Shown: positions 25,236 to 34,053, counted from the stretch's first letter. The stretch: 64,000 nucleotides of DNA from Rhodococcus rhodochrous (GCF_900187265.1 NZ_LT906450.1:4765444-4829443); one strand, 5' to 3'. Notes: a model not told the origin generated them from the letters alone. Numbers and translations: made by a program.

Positions 25236-25898
25236 CTAGATCGGACGGAAACCTGCGCCCGGCCCGCCCCGACCGTTGATGTCGGCCATGATCACGTCGA
25301 TGTTCGTTCCGACCTCTGGGCCGGCGCACGGCGCGAGCAGGTAGGCGTTGACCATCGCGACGAGCGTCGTGCCCACCACGAGCGGTGCGCCCGAGTCGCC
25401 TTCGATGACGCACACCTGCGTCCAGGTCTCCTGCGAGCCGAACACGTCGCCCCAGACGATGCCGCAGGTGTTGCCCGTGGTGCGGCCTTCCTTGCAGGCG
25501 ATGTTCGGGAAGCCCGCGGGGGCACCGAGGCCGGTGATCGTCACGTTGCCGACGCGGTTGACCGGAACGACCTTGCCCCGGTCGAACTCGATGACGGCGT
25601 AGTCGAGCCGTTCGTTGGTCGACACGATGCGGCCCACCGAGCCGGCAGCGAGGTCGTATTCGGCCTTCACCGTCATGCCGGGAGAGCCGCAGTGCGCGGC
25701 GGTGAGACCCACGAGGCGACCGGCGGCGTCGTTGCCGATCGTGGTGAGCGTGCAGTCGAAGATGTCCTGCCCGTTGTCTCCGAGAGTGATGCCCGAACCG
25801 CCACCGAGGGTGACCGGAGGAGCCGCGACGGCCACCCCGGAACCCGCGCCGACCAGCGCGACCGCGCTCGCGATTGCAACAACCAGTTTTCTGAACAT
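25236..25898 (-). CDS. Secreted trypsin-like serine protease (S1 family)
   Basis: A 220-residue exported protease. Residues 1-26 form a Sec signal peptide with a likely AVA-AP cleavage site. The catalytic triad is His in LTAAHCGSP, Asp in ERLDYAVIEF and Ser in IEGDSGAPLV. Pairs of Cys (DCTL/AHC, ACKE/TCG, VCVI/APC) could make three disulphides, as in streptogrisin-like enzymes. There is no obvious pro-region. It converges on ilvD with a 34-bp gap and no clear terminator. Confidence 0.87.
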   Translation of the reverse strand: MFRKLVVAIASAVALVGAGSGVAVAAPPVTLGGGSGITLGDNGQDIFDCTLTTIGNDAAGRLVGLTAAHCGSPGMTVKAEYDLAAGSVGRIVSTNERLDYAVIEFDRGKVVPVNRVGNVTITGLGAPAGFPNIACKEGRTTGNTCGIVWGDVFGSQETWTQVCVIEGDSGAPLVVGTTLVAMVNAYLLAPCAGPEVGTNIDVIMADINGRGGPGAGFRPI

Positions 25899-25946
25899 GG
25901 AGGCCCTCCTGCGCTGCGCCGTCCGGCAGCCGTCGGGCTGAGCGTA

Positions 25947-26798
25947 CTAGAGGTTTCCGCCGGATTTCCGGGTTGCGCCCAAGCTTTCCAGAGCTTGACG
26001 GGCCTCCTCGAGCTCGCGGCTGAGCTGCGCGACCCGCTCCTCGGCCGCGCGACGCGCCTCCTCGATCACCGACTGGACGGCCTCGGTGGCCGTGGGATCG
26101 CCGAGTTCCTTCACCGCACGTTCGACGGCGTCGGGTGCGACCGGCGCGGGCTTGCCGACCTTGCGGGTGCCGTGCGCGACCCCCACCGTCCACTCGTTCT
26201 CCGGGTCGATCGTGACGGTGATCGTGATCGACGGCGCCTTCTTCGCCTTGCGGGCCGGGGCCTTCGGCTTCGCCGGTGCCGGCGGCCGGGAGGCGGGAGC
26301 GTCGGACGAAGCGGAGGTCGTCTGGGTCACGGGCTTCTTCTCCTGGGCGCGGGGAACCGCAGCGGCCGCTGGGCTCTCGGACTTCGGGGTAGCAGGCTTC
26401 GGGGTAGCGGGCTTCTCGGCGACCGGCTTGGGTGCGGTAGCCCGTGGGGTCGCGGGTTGCACAGGTGCCGCCTTCGCGGGGGTCGCCTTCGCCGGAGCGG
26501 GCTTCGCACTGCCGGATGTGCGCGCGGCCTTCGCCGGGGCGCGCTTGGTTCCGGCCGGCTCGCGGGTGGCGCGCAGTTCGTCGGTCTCGAACGGCAACTC
26601 GTCGTCGACGCCCTTCGGCCGCACCATCACGGTGCTGCCGCTGATCGACACCACCCGCGCCGACGTCCCCGGGTCGATGCCGAGACTCGGAATGCCCTCG
26701 ACGAGGTAGACGGTCGCGCGGCGCCCCTCGGCGAGAGCAGTACCGAGCTCTCCGAGTTGTTCCTCCGTCAGGTGGTCCGCGCGTCTGCGGGGCGACAT
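25947..26798 (-). CDS. DUF6319-like protein with Ala/Lys/Pro-rich linker
   Basis: A 283-residue protein. The N-terminal 75 residues (EEQLGELGTALAEGRRATVY, then VRPKGVDDELPF) make a small conserved domain. Residues about 85-185 are a low-complexity linker of Ala, Pro and Lys like those in histone-like proteins. The C-terminal part has ITITVTIDPENEWTVGVAHG and a coiled-coil helix ending the protein. Nucleic-acid binding through the linker is plausible but unproven. The ATG at 26798 has GAAAGGA upstream. It is divergent from the cyclase gene. Confidence 0.65.
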   Translation of the reverse strand: MSPRRRADHLTEEQLGELGTALAEGRRATVYLVEGIPSLGIDPGTSARVVSISGSTVMVRPKGVDDELPFETDELRATREPAGTKRAPAKAARTSGSAKPAPAKATPAKAAPVQPATPRATAPKPVAEKPATPKPATPKSESPAAAAVPRAQEKKPVTQTTSASSDAPASRPPAPAKPKAPARKAKKAPSITITVTIDPENEWTVGVAHGTRKVGKPAPVAPDAVERAVKELGDPTATEAVQSVIEEARRAAEERVAQLSRELEEARQALESLGATRKSGGNL

Positions 26799-26938
26799 GC
26801 GACGTCCTTTCTCGGTTCGCCGAAGGGTCGGCAGGGCTTCGATGACGGTCACTGTCGCACATCCGTACGACACGCCTGTACACCTGTTCGATACGACCTG
26901 CCGCGCACATGGGCCCCGGGCACGGTAAGGATGGAGGA

Positions 26939-28036
26939 GTGACCCCGTCCGATCCGGCACCTGCATCAGGAACCGACGTGCTGTCCGTGATCCAGTCACA
27001 GCTGGAGAACGCGCTGCTCGGTGGTCCTCTTCGCTACACCCTGAACGAGGTGGCCGAGTTGTGCGGGCTCGCACCTGCGCGGGTGCGCCGGCTGTGGCAG
27101 GCGCTCGGTCTGACCGTCGATCCCGATCCCGACGTCGTGATGTTCACCGACGGCGACGTCGAGGCCCTGCGTGCGACGGCCGCCATCATCGCGAGCGGCG
27201 CGATCGACGAAAGCCTCGAAGTGCCCGCAGCCCGGTCGATCGGACAGTCGATGTCGCGGCTGACCGAGTGGCAACTGAATCTGCTCAACACCCACGTCTT
27301 CACCCAGTTGGCCTCCGCCTACGAGAAAGCGGAGACTCCCCCGCAGGAAGAGGAGATCCGCGCGCTGATCGACCACATCGTCGATCGCACGACCGAACTC
27401 GCAGTGAGCCTCCAGAGCCACATGTGGCGTCGGCACCTGGTGGCCACGACCGCCCGGGCCGCCGCGCGCCCGCAGGATTCCGGGGAGCTCCACGAGTTGG
27501 TCGTCGGTTTCGCCGACATGGTCGGCTACACGCGGCTGACCCGGCAGATCGATGCGGCCGCGCTGAGCGAGCTGCTCGACTACTTCGAATCGGAGGTCTC
27601 CGACGTCATCGCCCGGCACAACGGCTGGGTGATCAAGACCGTCGGCGACGAGGTGATGTTCGCGGCCGAACGTCCGGTCGACGCCGCACGGATCGCCCTC
27701 GAACTGCAGGATTCGTTCGGGTCCCAGAAGGACTATCCGGACCTGCGGATCGGGCTGGCGTGGGGTCAGGCGTTGCCACGCTTCGGCGACCTGTTCGGTT
27801 CGGTCGTCAACATCGCGGCCCGTCTCACCGGCGCGGCGCGGCCGGGCACGATCCTCGTCGACGAGAACCTCGCCGACGCCCTCTCCGACTGCGAGGAGTT
27901 CCGCTTCCAGACGGTGCGCACGCTGCGGCTGCGGGACTTCCAGCATTCGCGGCTGTACGTCCTGCGTCGTCCGCGCGAGGAGAAGAAGGCGGCCGTGGGC
28001 GCGGATGGTCTCGGCGACGAGGACATGGGTCTGTGA
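26939..28036 (+). CDS. Class III adenylate/guanylate cyclase with N-terminal regulatory domain
   Basis: A 365-residue nucleotide cyclase. Residues 1-175 resemble the adenylate cyclase regulatory domain of mycobacterial Rv1264, starting with the helix-turn-helix-like RYTLNEVAELCGLAPARVRR. The catalytic domain follows: metal-binding Asp residues in VGFADMVGYTRLT and TVGDEVMFAA, and the transition-state Asn/Arg pair in GSVVNIAARLTGAAR. In the family the N-terminal domain restrains activity and responds to pH. The GTG at 26939 follows AAGGA; an ATG at 26909 is in frame but lacks a binding site. Confidence 0.85.
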   Translation: MTPSDPAPASGTDVLSVIQSQLENALLGGPLRYTLNEVAELCGLAPARVRRLWQALGLTVDPDPDVVMFTDGDVEALRATAAIIASGAIDESLEVPAARSIGQSMSRLTEWQLNLLNTHVFTQLASAYEKAETPPQEEEIRALIDHIVDRTTELAVSLQSHMWRRHLVATTARAAARPQDSGELHELVVGFADMVGYTRLTRQIDAAALSELLDYFESEVSDVIARHNGWVIKTVGDEVMFAAERPVDAARIALELQDSFGSQKDYPDLRIGLAWGQALPRFGDLFGSVVNIAARLTGAARPGTILVDENLADALSDCEEFRFQTVRTLRLRDFQHSRLYVLRRPREEKKAAVGADGLGDEDMGL

Positions 28037-28046
28037 CCGGCCTGTC

Positions 28047-28721
28047 CTAACGATCCGTCCGGCGGGCTCTGCGCGCCGCGATGAAGTCGTCGACGATGTG
28101 CTCGCACGCGCGTCGGTCGATGGGCGCGAGCGTCGCGAGACGATTGAAGACGATCGGTCCGAGCAACTGGACCAGCGCCAGGTCGTAGTCGAAGTCGCCG
28201 AGTTCACGGCGGGCCTCCGGGGTGGCGAGGACGCGGTCGAACGACGACCGGTAGCGGTCGACGAGGATCTCCCGCAGCGACTGCAGTTCGGGCCGCTCGC
28301 TGCGTCCCGGTTCCTTCGTGAGTTCGCCGAGGCCCGGCCCGAGTCCCATCCAGCACATCGCTGTCAACGGGATGGGCGCCTCCTCGATGATGCGTGCCTG
28401 GGCGGCGAGCAGTTCGACGAGGCGGCTGCGGAGATCGCCTTCCTCCGGGACCGGCGGCGCCGGTGGGAGAAGCCGTGCGAAGGCCGCGGCGACCAGCTCG
28501 GTTCCGTTCGCGAAGTGCCGGTAGAGGGTGGCCCGCGCGACGCCGGCCGAGGCGGTGACCGCATCGATCGTCACGGCGTCGGCACCGCCGGTCGCGAGGA
28601 GGGTGGTGGCGGCGTCGAGAAGTCGGGCGCGCGAACGCACGCGGCGCGGATCCTCGTCGCGCGGTGAGGCGGGCCGGGTCTCGACGTCGCGGCGGGGTTC
28701 TGCTTCGGGTTCGACGCTCAC
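28047..28721 (-). CDS. TetR-family transcriptional regulator
   Basis: A 224-residue TetR-type repressor. The DNA-binding domain is at about residues 28-75 (RARLLDAATTLLATGGADAV, then AGVARATLYRHFANGTELV). It is divergently transcribed from an MFS exporter gene across 111 bp, the usual arrangement of a drug-efflux repressor and its target. The start is a GTG at 28721. It converges on the cyclase gene with only 10 bp between stops. Confidence 0.92.
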   Translation of the reverse strand: MSVEPEAEPRRDVETRPASPRDEDPRRVRSRARLLDAATTLLATGGADAVTIDAVTASAGVARATLYRHFANGTELVAAAFARLLPPAPPVPEEGDLRSRLVELLAAQARIIEEAPIPLTAMCWMGLGPGLGELTKEPGRSERPELQSLREILVDRYRSSFDRVLATPEARRELGDFDYDLALVQLLGPIVFNRLATLAPIDRRACEHIVDDFIAARRARRTDR

Positions 28722-28832
28722 GCCTCCAGTTGTAGTCGCTGAGAGCGAAGCATGTGCGAGACCGGTGGTTCAGTTACGATACCGGCAGTCTCGTTTCTGG
28801 TCCCGGCATTCCCCTCCGTCCGGAAGGCTCCC
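28722..28832. promoter_or_regulatory. Divergent tetR/MFS control region
   Basis: The 111-bp intergenic region contains a TACGAT (28775-28780) usable as a -10 box for the MFS gene. It lies inside an imperfect dyad, GAGACCGGT (28759-28767) against ACCGGCAGTCTC (28781-28792), a reasonable TetR operator. The MFS gene has GGAAGG before its GTG start. Confidence 0.35.
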
Positions 28833-30350
28833 GTGTCCGACAGCACCGCGACCACCACCGCACCTCCTCGCATGACGCGAGCCCAGATCCGACTGCTCGC
28901 CGTCGCGTGCTCGGCTGTCGCCGTGGTCATCGCGGCGATGGCCTCGCTCAACACAGCCCTGCCCGACATCGCGGTCGACACCGGCGCGACGCAGTCCCAG
29001 CTGACCTGGATCGTCGACGGCTACACCCTCGCGCTGGCGGCACTGCTCCTTCCGGCCGGCGCGCTGGGCGATCGGTTCGGCCGCCGCGGCGTCATGATCG
29101 TCGGCCTGATCGTCTTCGCCGCCGGTTCGCTGTTGCCGCTGGTCGCCGACGCACCGTTGTGGATCATCGGTGCACGCGCGGTCGCGGGTGTCGGTGCGGC
29201 GCTGGTCATGCCGTCGACATTGTCGCTCATCACCGCAGGTTTCGCGGAGGGTCATCGGGCGCGTGTCATCGGCATCTGGGCCGGCGTGGCCGGATCGGGT
29301 GCCGTGCTCGGCATGATCCTGTCGGGGTTGGTGCTCGAATACGCGTCGTGGCGGGTGATCTTCGGAGGTTCCGCCGCCATCGCGATCCTGCTGGCCGCCC
29401 TCTCGTTCACCATCGCCTCGTCGCGCTCGGCGCAGCCGTTGCCGTTCGACTTCGGGGGCGGCATCCTCGTCGTCCTCACGGTGGGTCTGTTCGTCCTCGG
29501 CGTGATGGAGGGTCCGCATCGCGGATGGGCCGACGTGGTGACGCTCGGGTCGATGATCGCGGGTCTGGCGGCGGCTGCCGGGTTCGTGCTTGTCGAGCTC
29601 CGATCGAAGGCACCGTTGCTGGACGTGCGGTTGTTCCGTCAACGGGCGTTCGGTGTGGGCGCGGCCGGGTTGTCGTTCCAGTACCTCGCGGGCTTCGGCT
29701 TGTTCTTCCTCATCGTGCAGTACCTGCAGCTCGTGCTGGGCTACTCACCACTGCGGGCCTCCCTGGCACTGACGCCGATCTTCCTCGTCGTCATGGGCCT
29801 GTCGCTCGCCGTGCCCGCGCTGCTGACGCGGGTGGGCATCCGCATCCTGCTCAGCGCCGGCCTGGCGCTGATCGGTGTCGCCCTGATCCTCATGGGTCTG
29901 CTCGACGCCGACTCCACCTACGTCGAGGTGGCGTTCGCGCTGAGCATCGCGGGTGTCGGCGTCGGTATCTGTACGGCCCCCGCGACCCACGCGATCGTCA
30001 CCAATACTCCCGAGGACCAGCTGGGCGTGGCGTCGGCGGTCAACGACGCGACCCGCGAGATCGGCGCGGCGATCGGTGTCGCGATCACGGGCAGCGTCCT
30101 GGCTGCGGCGTACGGGCACGGCATCGATCCGGTGGCACCGATGATCCCCGAGCCGGCCCGGTCCGCCGTGCAGGACTCGCTCGCCGCCGCGATACAGGTC
30201 GCCGAGCAAGCAGGCCCGCAGGGCGAGCAACTCGCCGAACTCGCACAGAACGCCTTCCTCGACGGCTTGCAGCAGGCCTCGTGGGCGGTCGCCGCGATCC
30301 TCCTGGTCGGAGCGGTGATCTCCGCCTTCTGGGCACCCCGGCGCTCGTAG
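28833..30350 (+). CDS. MFS transporter, DHA2 (14-TM) drug efflux family
   Basis: A 505-residue proton-driven exporter with about 14 hydrophobic helices. Motif A is GALGDRFGRRGVM. Motif C-like sequence (GVAGSGAVLGMILSGLV) marks a drug antiporter. The opening SLNTALPDIAVDTGA and TWIVDGYTLALAALLLPAG are characteristic of the DHA2 group that includes QacA and EmrB-like pumps. The start is a GTG at 28833 with GGAAGG upstream. A TetR repressor gene is divergent. Confidence 0.92.
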   Translation: MSDSTATTTAPPRMTRAQIRLLAVACSAVAVVIAAMASLNTALPDIAVDTGATQSQLTWIVDGYTLALAALLLPAGALGDRFGRRGVMIVGLIVFAAGSLLPLVADAPLWIIGARAVAGVGAALVMPSTLSLITAGFAEGHRARVIGIWAGVAGSGAVLGMILSGLVLEYASWRVIFGGSAAIAILLAALSFTIASSRSAQPLPFDFGGGILVVLTVGLFVLGVMEGPHRGWADVVTLGSMIAGLAAAAGFVLVELRSKAPLLDVRLFRQRAFGVGAAGLSFQYLAGFGLFFLIVQYLQLVLGYSPLRASLALTPIFLVVMGLSLAVPALLTRVGIRILLSAGLALIGVALILMGLLDADSTYVEVAFALSIAGVGVGICTAPATHAIVTNTPEDQLGVASAVNDATREIGAAIGVAITGSVLAAAYGHGIDPVAPMIPEPARSAVQDSLAAAIQVAEQAGPQGEQLAELAQNAFLDGLQQASWAVAAILLVGAVISAFWAPRRS

Positions 30351-30468
30351 CCCTCCCCTCTTCCTTTCTTCCCGATGCCCGCGACGCAGGTTGCGGGCAT
30401 TGTGCTGTGCGCACGATCACGCTAACCTGGATAACAGTTACCAGTCGTCACACTAAAAAGGTGGAGAC

Positions 30469-31401
30469 ATGACCGCATCGCTCACCCGCGAGACCAGCAA
30501 GGGCTTCATTCCCGGCGTCGCACTGTCCGATCGCGAGGAAACCGCCGGACGACTGCTCGCCTCGTCCGCACGCAAGTCGTACGACCCGGTCGTCGAGGTG
30601 GACTGGGAGGCCCCCGTCCCCGACGACAAGTTCGGCATGACCCCCGAATGGAGCACGCTCTACGGCACCGCGCTGTGGGACGAACTCACCGAGGAACAGC
30701 GCATCGAACTGACCAAGCACGAGGCCGCGAGCGTCTCGAGTGTCGGCCTGTGGTTCGAGATCCTGCTCATGCAGATGCTCCTGCGCGACGTCTACGACCG
30801 CGACAAGCATTCGCGCCACGTGCAGTTCGCCCTCACCGAGGTCGCCGACGAGTGCCGCCACTCGGTGATGTTCGCGCGTGCCGGCGAACGGTTGAACATG
30901 CCCGGCTACGGTCCGGCCCGCTACATCCACCAGCTCGGCCGCCTGTGGGGCCGGTTCTTCAAGGGCGCCAACGCCTATGCGGCAGTGATGGCGGCCGAGG
31001 AGATCCTCGACATGATGCAGCGCGACTTCATGCGCGACGAGCGGGTCCAGCCCGTCACCCGCGCGGTGTCGAAGATCCACGTCCTCGAGGAGGCCCGGCA
31101 CATCCGCTTCGCGCGCGAGGAGGTCGCACGCCGACTCTCCGGGGCGAGCCGTGCACGCCTGGCGATCGAGCGCTTCAACACCGCGCTCGTGGTGTTCTTC
31201 GTCGTCAAGAGCATGATCCACCCCGACGTCTACGCCAATGCGGGCCTCGACCGCGAGCGTGCTCTGCGAGAGGCGAAGGGCAACAAGCACTATCACGATC
31301 GCGTGCGCAAGTCCGGCGCGAAGCTGATGACCTTCCTCGACAACGTCGGCCTCATCGGCGGACCGTCGAAGATCCTCTACAAGAAGGTCCACCTGCTCTG
31401 A
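30469..31401 (+). CDS. AurF-like diiron oxygenase
   Basis: A 310-residue protein of the AurF N-oxygenase family, which oxidises arylamines in the founding member. All expected iron ligands are present in order: Glu in LTKHEAASV, Glu and His in EVADECRHSV, Glu in MAAEEILD, and His/Glu/His in KIHVLEEARHIRFAREE. A Lys-rich C-terminus follows. The substrate here is unknown, and no biosynthetic partners are adjacent. Many actinomycetes carry such a gene singly. Upstream is TAACAGTTA (30432-30440), a small palindrome that may be an operator. The next gene converges and is separated by a strong hairpin. Confidence 0.85.
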   Translation: MTASLTRETSKGFIPGVALSDREETAGRLLASSARKSYDPVVEVDWEAPVPDDKFGMTPEWSTLYGTALWDELTEEQRIELTKHEAASVSSVGLWFEILLMQMLLRDVYDRDKHSRHVQFALTEVADECRHSVMFARAGERLNMPGYGPARYIHQLGRLWGRFFKGANAYAAVMAAEEILDMMQRDFMRDERVQPVTRAVSKIHVLEEARHIRFAREEVARRLSGASRARLAIERFNTALVVFFVVKSMIHPDVYANAGLDRERALREAKGNKHYHDRVRKSGAKLMTFLDNVGLIGGPSKILYKKVHLL

Positions 31402-31427
31402 CACGGCCTATCGGCCGCATAACGAAA

Positions 31428-31480
31428 TGTGCGCAGTTCTCGTCGATCCCCGAGGGGATTTCCGACGAGAACTGCGCACA
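31428..31480. terminator. Bidirectional terminator between AurF-like and IclR genes
   Basis: A perfect 18-bp inverted repeat (31428-31445 and 31463-31480) encloses a 17-base loop that can itself fold (ATCCCC with GGGGAT). It sits between two convergent genes, so a bidirectional terminator is the best reading. Confidence 0.8.
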
Positions 31481-31507
31481 GCCGTTCGTGGCGAAAGCCG
31501 AAGGGCG

Positions 31508-32377
31508 TCAGCCCACCTTCTCGGTGGCATGCAGACTGTCGTCGCGCTCCTGCTCCGGGAACAGCGTGCGCGTGATCTTCCGAGCGGTGTCGGCGACGAT
31601 CGGCGCCACCCACTCCAGACGGGTCGAACGGGCGTCCGCCGCCAGCGACAGGGCGGCAACCGGGCCGTCGACGCCGCGGAGTGCAACGCCCACACATCCG
31701 ATGCCGCGCGCAGCCTCCTCACGCTCGAACGCGACGCCCCGACGCTTACGGATGCGGTTGAGCTCCTGGTGCAGCGCGACGTGATCGCGGATGGTGCGCT
31801 CGGTGCACGGCACGAGCTGCTTGCCGTACAGCGCGTCGATGCGTTCGGGCTCGAGCCACGCGAGGATGGACTTGCCGGCCGCGGTGGCGTAGGCGGGGAA
31901 CCTCCCGCCGACCCGCGACGGCACGCTCGACGCGAGCTGCCCACCGACCTTGTCGAGGTAGAGCACCTCGTTGCCCTCGAGGACCGTCAGGTGGACGACG
32001 GCGCCGGTCTGCATCGCCAGGTCGTGGAGATGCGGCGCGGCGGCCTCACGGATACGGCGGTGGCCCGTGTCGCTGCCACCGAGGCCGAGGGCACGCGGGC
32101 CGAGGCAGTAACCGAAGGATGCGTGCTCGATCCAGTCGCGACGCACGAGGTGGTCGAGGATGCGGTGCACGGTCGAGCGGGGCAGTCCGGAACGGCAGGT
32201 GACCTCTTCGAGAGTGAGGGCGCCGCGGCTGTCGAAGGCCTCCAGGATGAGGGTCATCCGATCGACCATCGATGGCGGAAGTTCCCGCTTGGACGAGGTT
32301 CCGACGGGCTCGAGCGCGGAGTCGACGGCGGTCAACTGCACCTCCAAAAGTCCTGGCCACGACCCTGCGCGCCTCAT
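31508..32377 (-). CDS. IclR-family transcriptional regulator
   Basis: A 289-residue regulator. The winged helix-turn-helix is at about residues 38-90 (LTLEEVTCRSGLPRSTVHRI), and the ligand-binding domain includes GGRFPAYATAAGKSILAWL and RGIGCVGVALRG. The family controls catabolic genes such as those for aromatic compounds and can activate or repress. No clear target gene is adjacent. The ATG at 32377 is used; a GTG at 32341 would remove 12 residues and is equally credible. A 16-bp dyad just upstream is a likely autoregulatory operator. Confidence 0.88.
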   Translation of the reverse strand: MRRAGSWPGLLEVQLTAVDSALEPVGTSSKRELPPSMVDRMTLILEAFDSRGALTLEEVTCRSGLPRSTVHRILDHLVRRDWIEHASFGYCLGPRALGLGGSDTGHRRIREAAAPHLHDLAMQTGAVVHLTVLEGNEVLYLDKVGGQLASSVPSRVGGRFPAYATAAGKSILAWLEPERIDALYGKQLVPCTERTIRDHVALHQELNRIRKRRGVAFEREEAARGIGCVGVALRGVDGPVAALSLAADARSTRLEWVAPIVADTARKITRTLFPEQERDDSLHATEKVG

Positions 32378-32381
32378 GAAA

Positions 32382-32397
32382 CTGGAATCTGTTCCAG
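32382..32397. promoter_or_regulatory. Putative IclR operator
   Basis: CTGGAA and TTCCAG form a perfect six-base dyad around TCTG. IclR proteins often bind TGGAA/TTCCA dyads of this size. It lies five bases before the annotated iclR start, so binding would block transcription or translation of the regulator's own gene. Confidence 0.5.
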
Positions 32398-32529
32398 AAC
32401 GTTAGCAGTAACAGCGGTCACACCGGAAGGGGTACACACAGACTGTAGGTACTCCGGAGTCAGTTTCCTGACGAGAGTGAATTCCTATGAGTCTGGTCGG
32501 AATCGCGCGGACAGGCTATTGTCGGGACC

Positions 32530-32613
32530 GTGAGCAAGACGTACGAGCGCGCGAGCCGGTCGCCGCACCGTCGTGCCCCCCTGTCGTGTATCCGCGGGTG
32601 CCGGGCCCGCTGA
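32530..32613 (+). CDS. Possible leader peptide upstream of metY (27 codons)
   Basis: A GTG-initiated 27-residue ORF preceded by GGGA. It is Arg- and Ser-rich and carries two Cys near its end (SCIRGCRAR). The last codons lie in a hairpin formed by CGGGTGC (32595-32601) and GCACCCG (32619-32625). Cys-containing leader peptides that sense cysteinyl-tRNA regulate sulphur genes in mycobacteria, and metY uses sulphide, so the context fits. Conservation has not been tested and the ORF could be fortuitous. Confidence 0.35.
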   Translation: MSKTYERASRSPHRRAPLSCIRGCRAR

Positions 32614-32680
32614 CCGCCGCACCCGTTCCCGCCCCCTCGATGCTGCCCGACGGCGTCGTGTCCGGGGTCCGAAGGTCAGC

Positions 32681-32725
32681 ATGTCGACGATCAGAACACA
32701 TCCCGAACCCGGAGCAGAGCCATGA
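32681..32725 (+). CDS. Possible 14-residue upstream ORF coupled to metY
   Basis: ATG at 32681 with AAGG upstream opens a 14-codon ORF (MSTIRTHPEPGAEP) whose stop overlaps the metY ATG as ATGA. Such an overlap would couple metY translation to it. It may be chance, but with the first small ORF it makes a two-step leader. Confidence 0.35.
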   Translation: MSTIRTHPEPGAEP

Positions 32726-34035
32726 GCGACACCACCCCTGAAACAACCGATCCCAGCGCGAACTGGAGCTTCGAGACCAAGCAGATCCACGTGGGCCAGC
32801 CCGCCGGTGGCGACACGAAGGCCCGGGCCCTGCCCATCTACCAGACCACCAGCTACACCTTCGACAACACCGATCACGCCGCGGCGCTGTTCGGTCTCGC
32901 CGAGCCGGGCAACATCTACACCCGCATCATGAACCCGACGCAGGACGCGGTCGAGCAGCGCATCGCCGCCCTCGAAGGTGGCGTCGCCGCCCTCCTGCTC
33001 GCGTCCGGACAGGCAGCCGAGACCTTCTCGATCCTCAACCTGGCGCAGGCCGGCGACCACATCGTGTCGAGCCCGTATCTCTACGGCGGCACCTACAACC
33101 TGTTCCACTACACCCTGCCCAAGCTCGGCATCGAGGTCACTTTCGTCGAGGATCCCGACAACCTCGACCAGTGGCGCGAGGCCATCCGCGACAACACCCG
33201 CGCGTTCTTCGGCGAGACGATCGCCAACCCGAAGAACCACATCCTCGACCTGCCCGGCATCTCGGGTGTCGCCCACGAGAACGGGCTGCCGCTGATCGTC
33301 GACAACACGGTCGCCACCCCCTACCTGCTCCGCCCGCTCGAGCACGGCGCCGACATCGTCGTGCACTCGGCCACCAAGTACCTCGGCGGTCACGGCACGG
33401 CCATCGCCGGTGTCATCGTCGACGGCGGCACGTTCGACTGGACGCAGGGCCGCCACGCCGGTTTCACCACCCCGGACCCGAGCTACCACGGTGTTGTCTT
33501 CGCCGACCTCGGCGCGCCTGCCTACGCGCTCAAGGCGCGCGTGCAGCTGTTGCGCGACATGGGCGCAGCGGTCTCCCCGTTCAACGCCTTCCTCATCTCG
33601 CAGGGCCTCGAGACGCTGAGCCTGCGCATCGAGCGGCATGTGGAGAACGCACAGAAGGTCGCCGAGTTCCTCGAGGGACGCCCGGAGGTCACCTCCGTCG
33701 CCTACGCCGGCCTGAAGTCCTCGCCGTGGTACGACCGCGCCCAGCAGCTCACCCCGCGCGGCGCCGGTGCGATCGTGGTGTTCGAGCTCTCCGGCGGCAT
33801 CGACGCCGGCAAGCGCTTCGTCAACGCGCTGACCCTGCACAGCCACGTCGCGAACATCGGCGACGTCCGCTCGCTGGTCATCCACCCCGCGTCGACGACC
33901 CACTCACAGCTCACCGGCGAGGAGCAGATCGCCGCGGGTGTCACGCCGGGTCTCGTGCGACTCGCCGTGGGCATCGAGAACATCGACGACATCCTCGCCG
34001 ACATCACCACCGGCCTCGAGGCTGCGGGCAGCTGA
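32722..34035 (+). CDS. metY: O-acetylhomoserine sulfhydrylase (aminocarboxypropyltransferase)
   Basis: A 437-residue PLP-dependent enzyme that joins O-acetylhomoserine with sulphide (or methanethiol) to make homocysteine (or methionine). The PLP lysine is in HSATKYLGGHG, with LASGQAAETFSIL and IVDNTVATPYLL around the cofactor site. The length of about 430 residues separates MetY from the shorter MetB and MetC. ATG with GGAG upstream. In many actinomycetes metX follows; here the next gene is not metX, and a terminator stands immediately downstream, so metY is transcribed alone. Confidence 0.93.
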   Translation: MSDTTPETTDPSANWSFETKQIHVGQPAGGDTKARALPIYQTTSYTFDNTDHAAALFGLAEPGNIYTRIMNPTQDAVEQRIAALEGGVAALLLASGQAAETFSILNLAQAGDHIVSSPYLYGGTYNLFHYTLPKLGIEVTFVEDPDNLDQWREAIRDNTRAFFGETIANPKNHILDLPGISGVAHENGLPLIVDNTVATPYLLRPLEHGADIVVHSATKYLGGHGTAIAGVIVDGGTFDWTQGRHAGFTTPDPSYHGVVFADLGAPAYALKARVQLLRDMGAAVSPFNAFLISQGLETLSLRIERHVENAQKVAEFLEGRPEVTSVAYAGLKSSPWYDRAQQLTPRGAGAIVVFELSGGIDAGKRFVNALTLHSHVANIGDVRSLVIHPASTTHSQLTGEEQIAAGVTPGLVRLAVGIENIDDILADITTGLEAAGS

Positions 34036-34053
34036 CCCGAAGGATCGAAACAA

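Larger units (their letters stand above)
32378..32721 (+). other. Intergenic region between iclR and metY
   Basis: This 344-bp gap contains the IclR operator dyad, and then a leader for metY with two small ORFs (32530-32613 and 32681-32725) and a hairpin at 32595-32625. No S-adenosylmethionine riboswitch could be recognised. A poorly conserved open frame at 32487-32741 overlaps metY and is not supported. Confidence 0.6.

Noticed and set aside
32378-32721. S-adenosylmethionine riboswitch upstream of metY
   Set aside because: No recognisable conserved core or pseudoknot elements of any SAM riboswitch class could be found by eye.
32487-32741. 84-codon open frame upstream of and overlapping metY
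   Set aside because: No conserved features or ribosome-binding site, and it overlaps metY in another frame.
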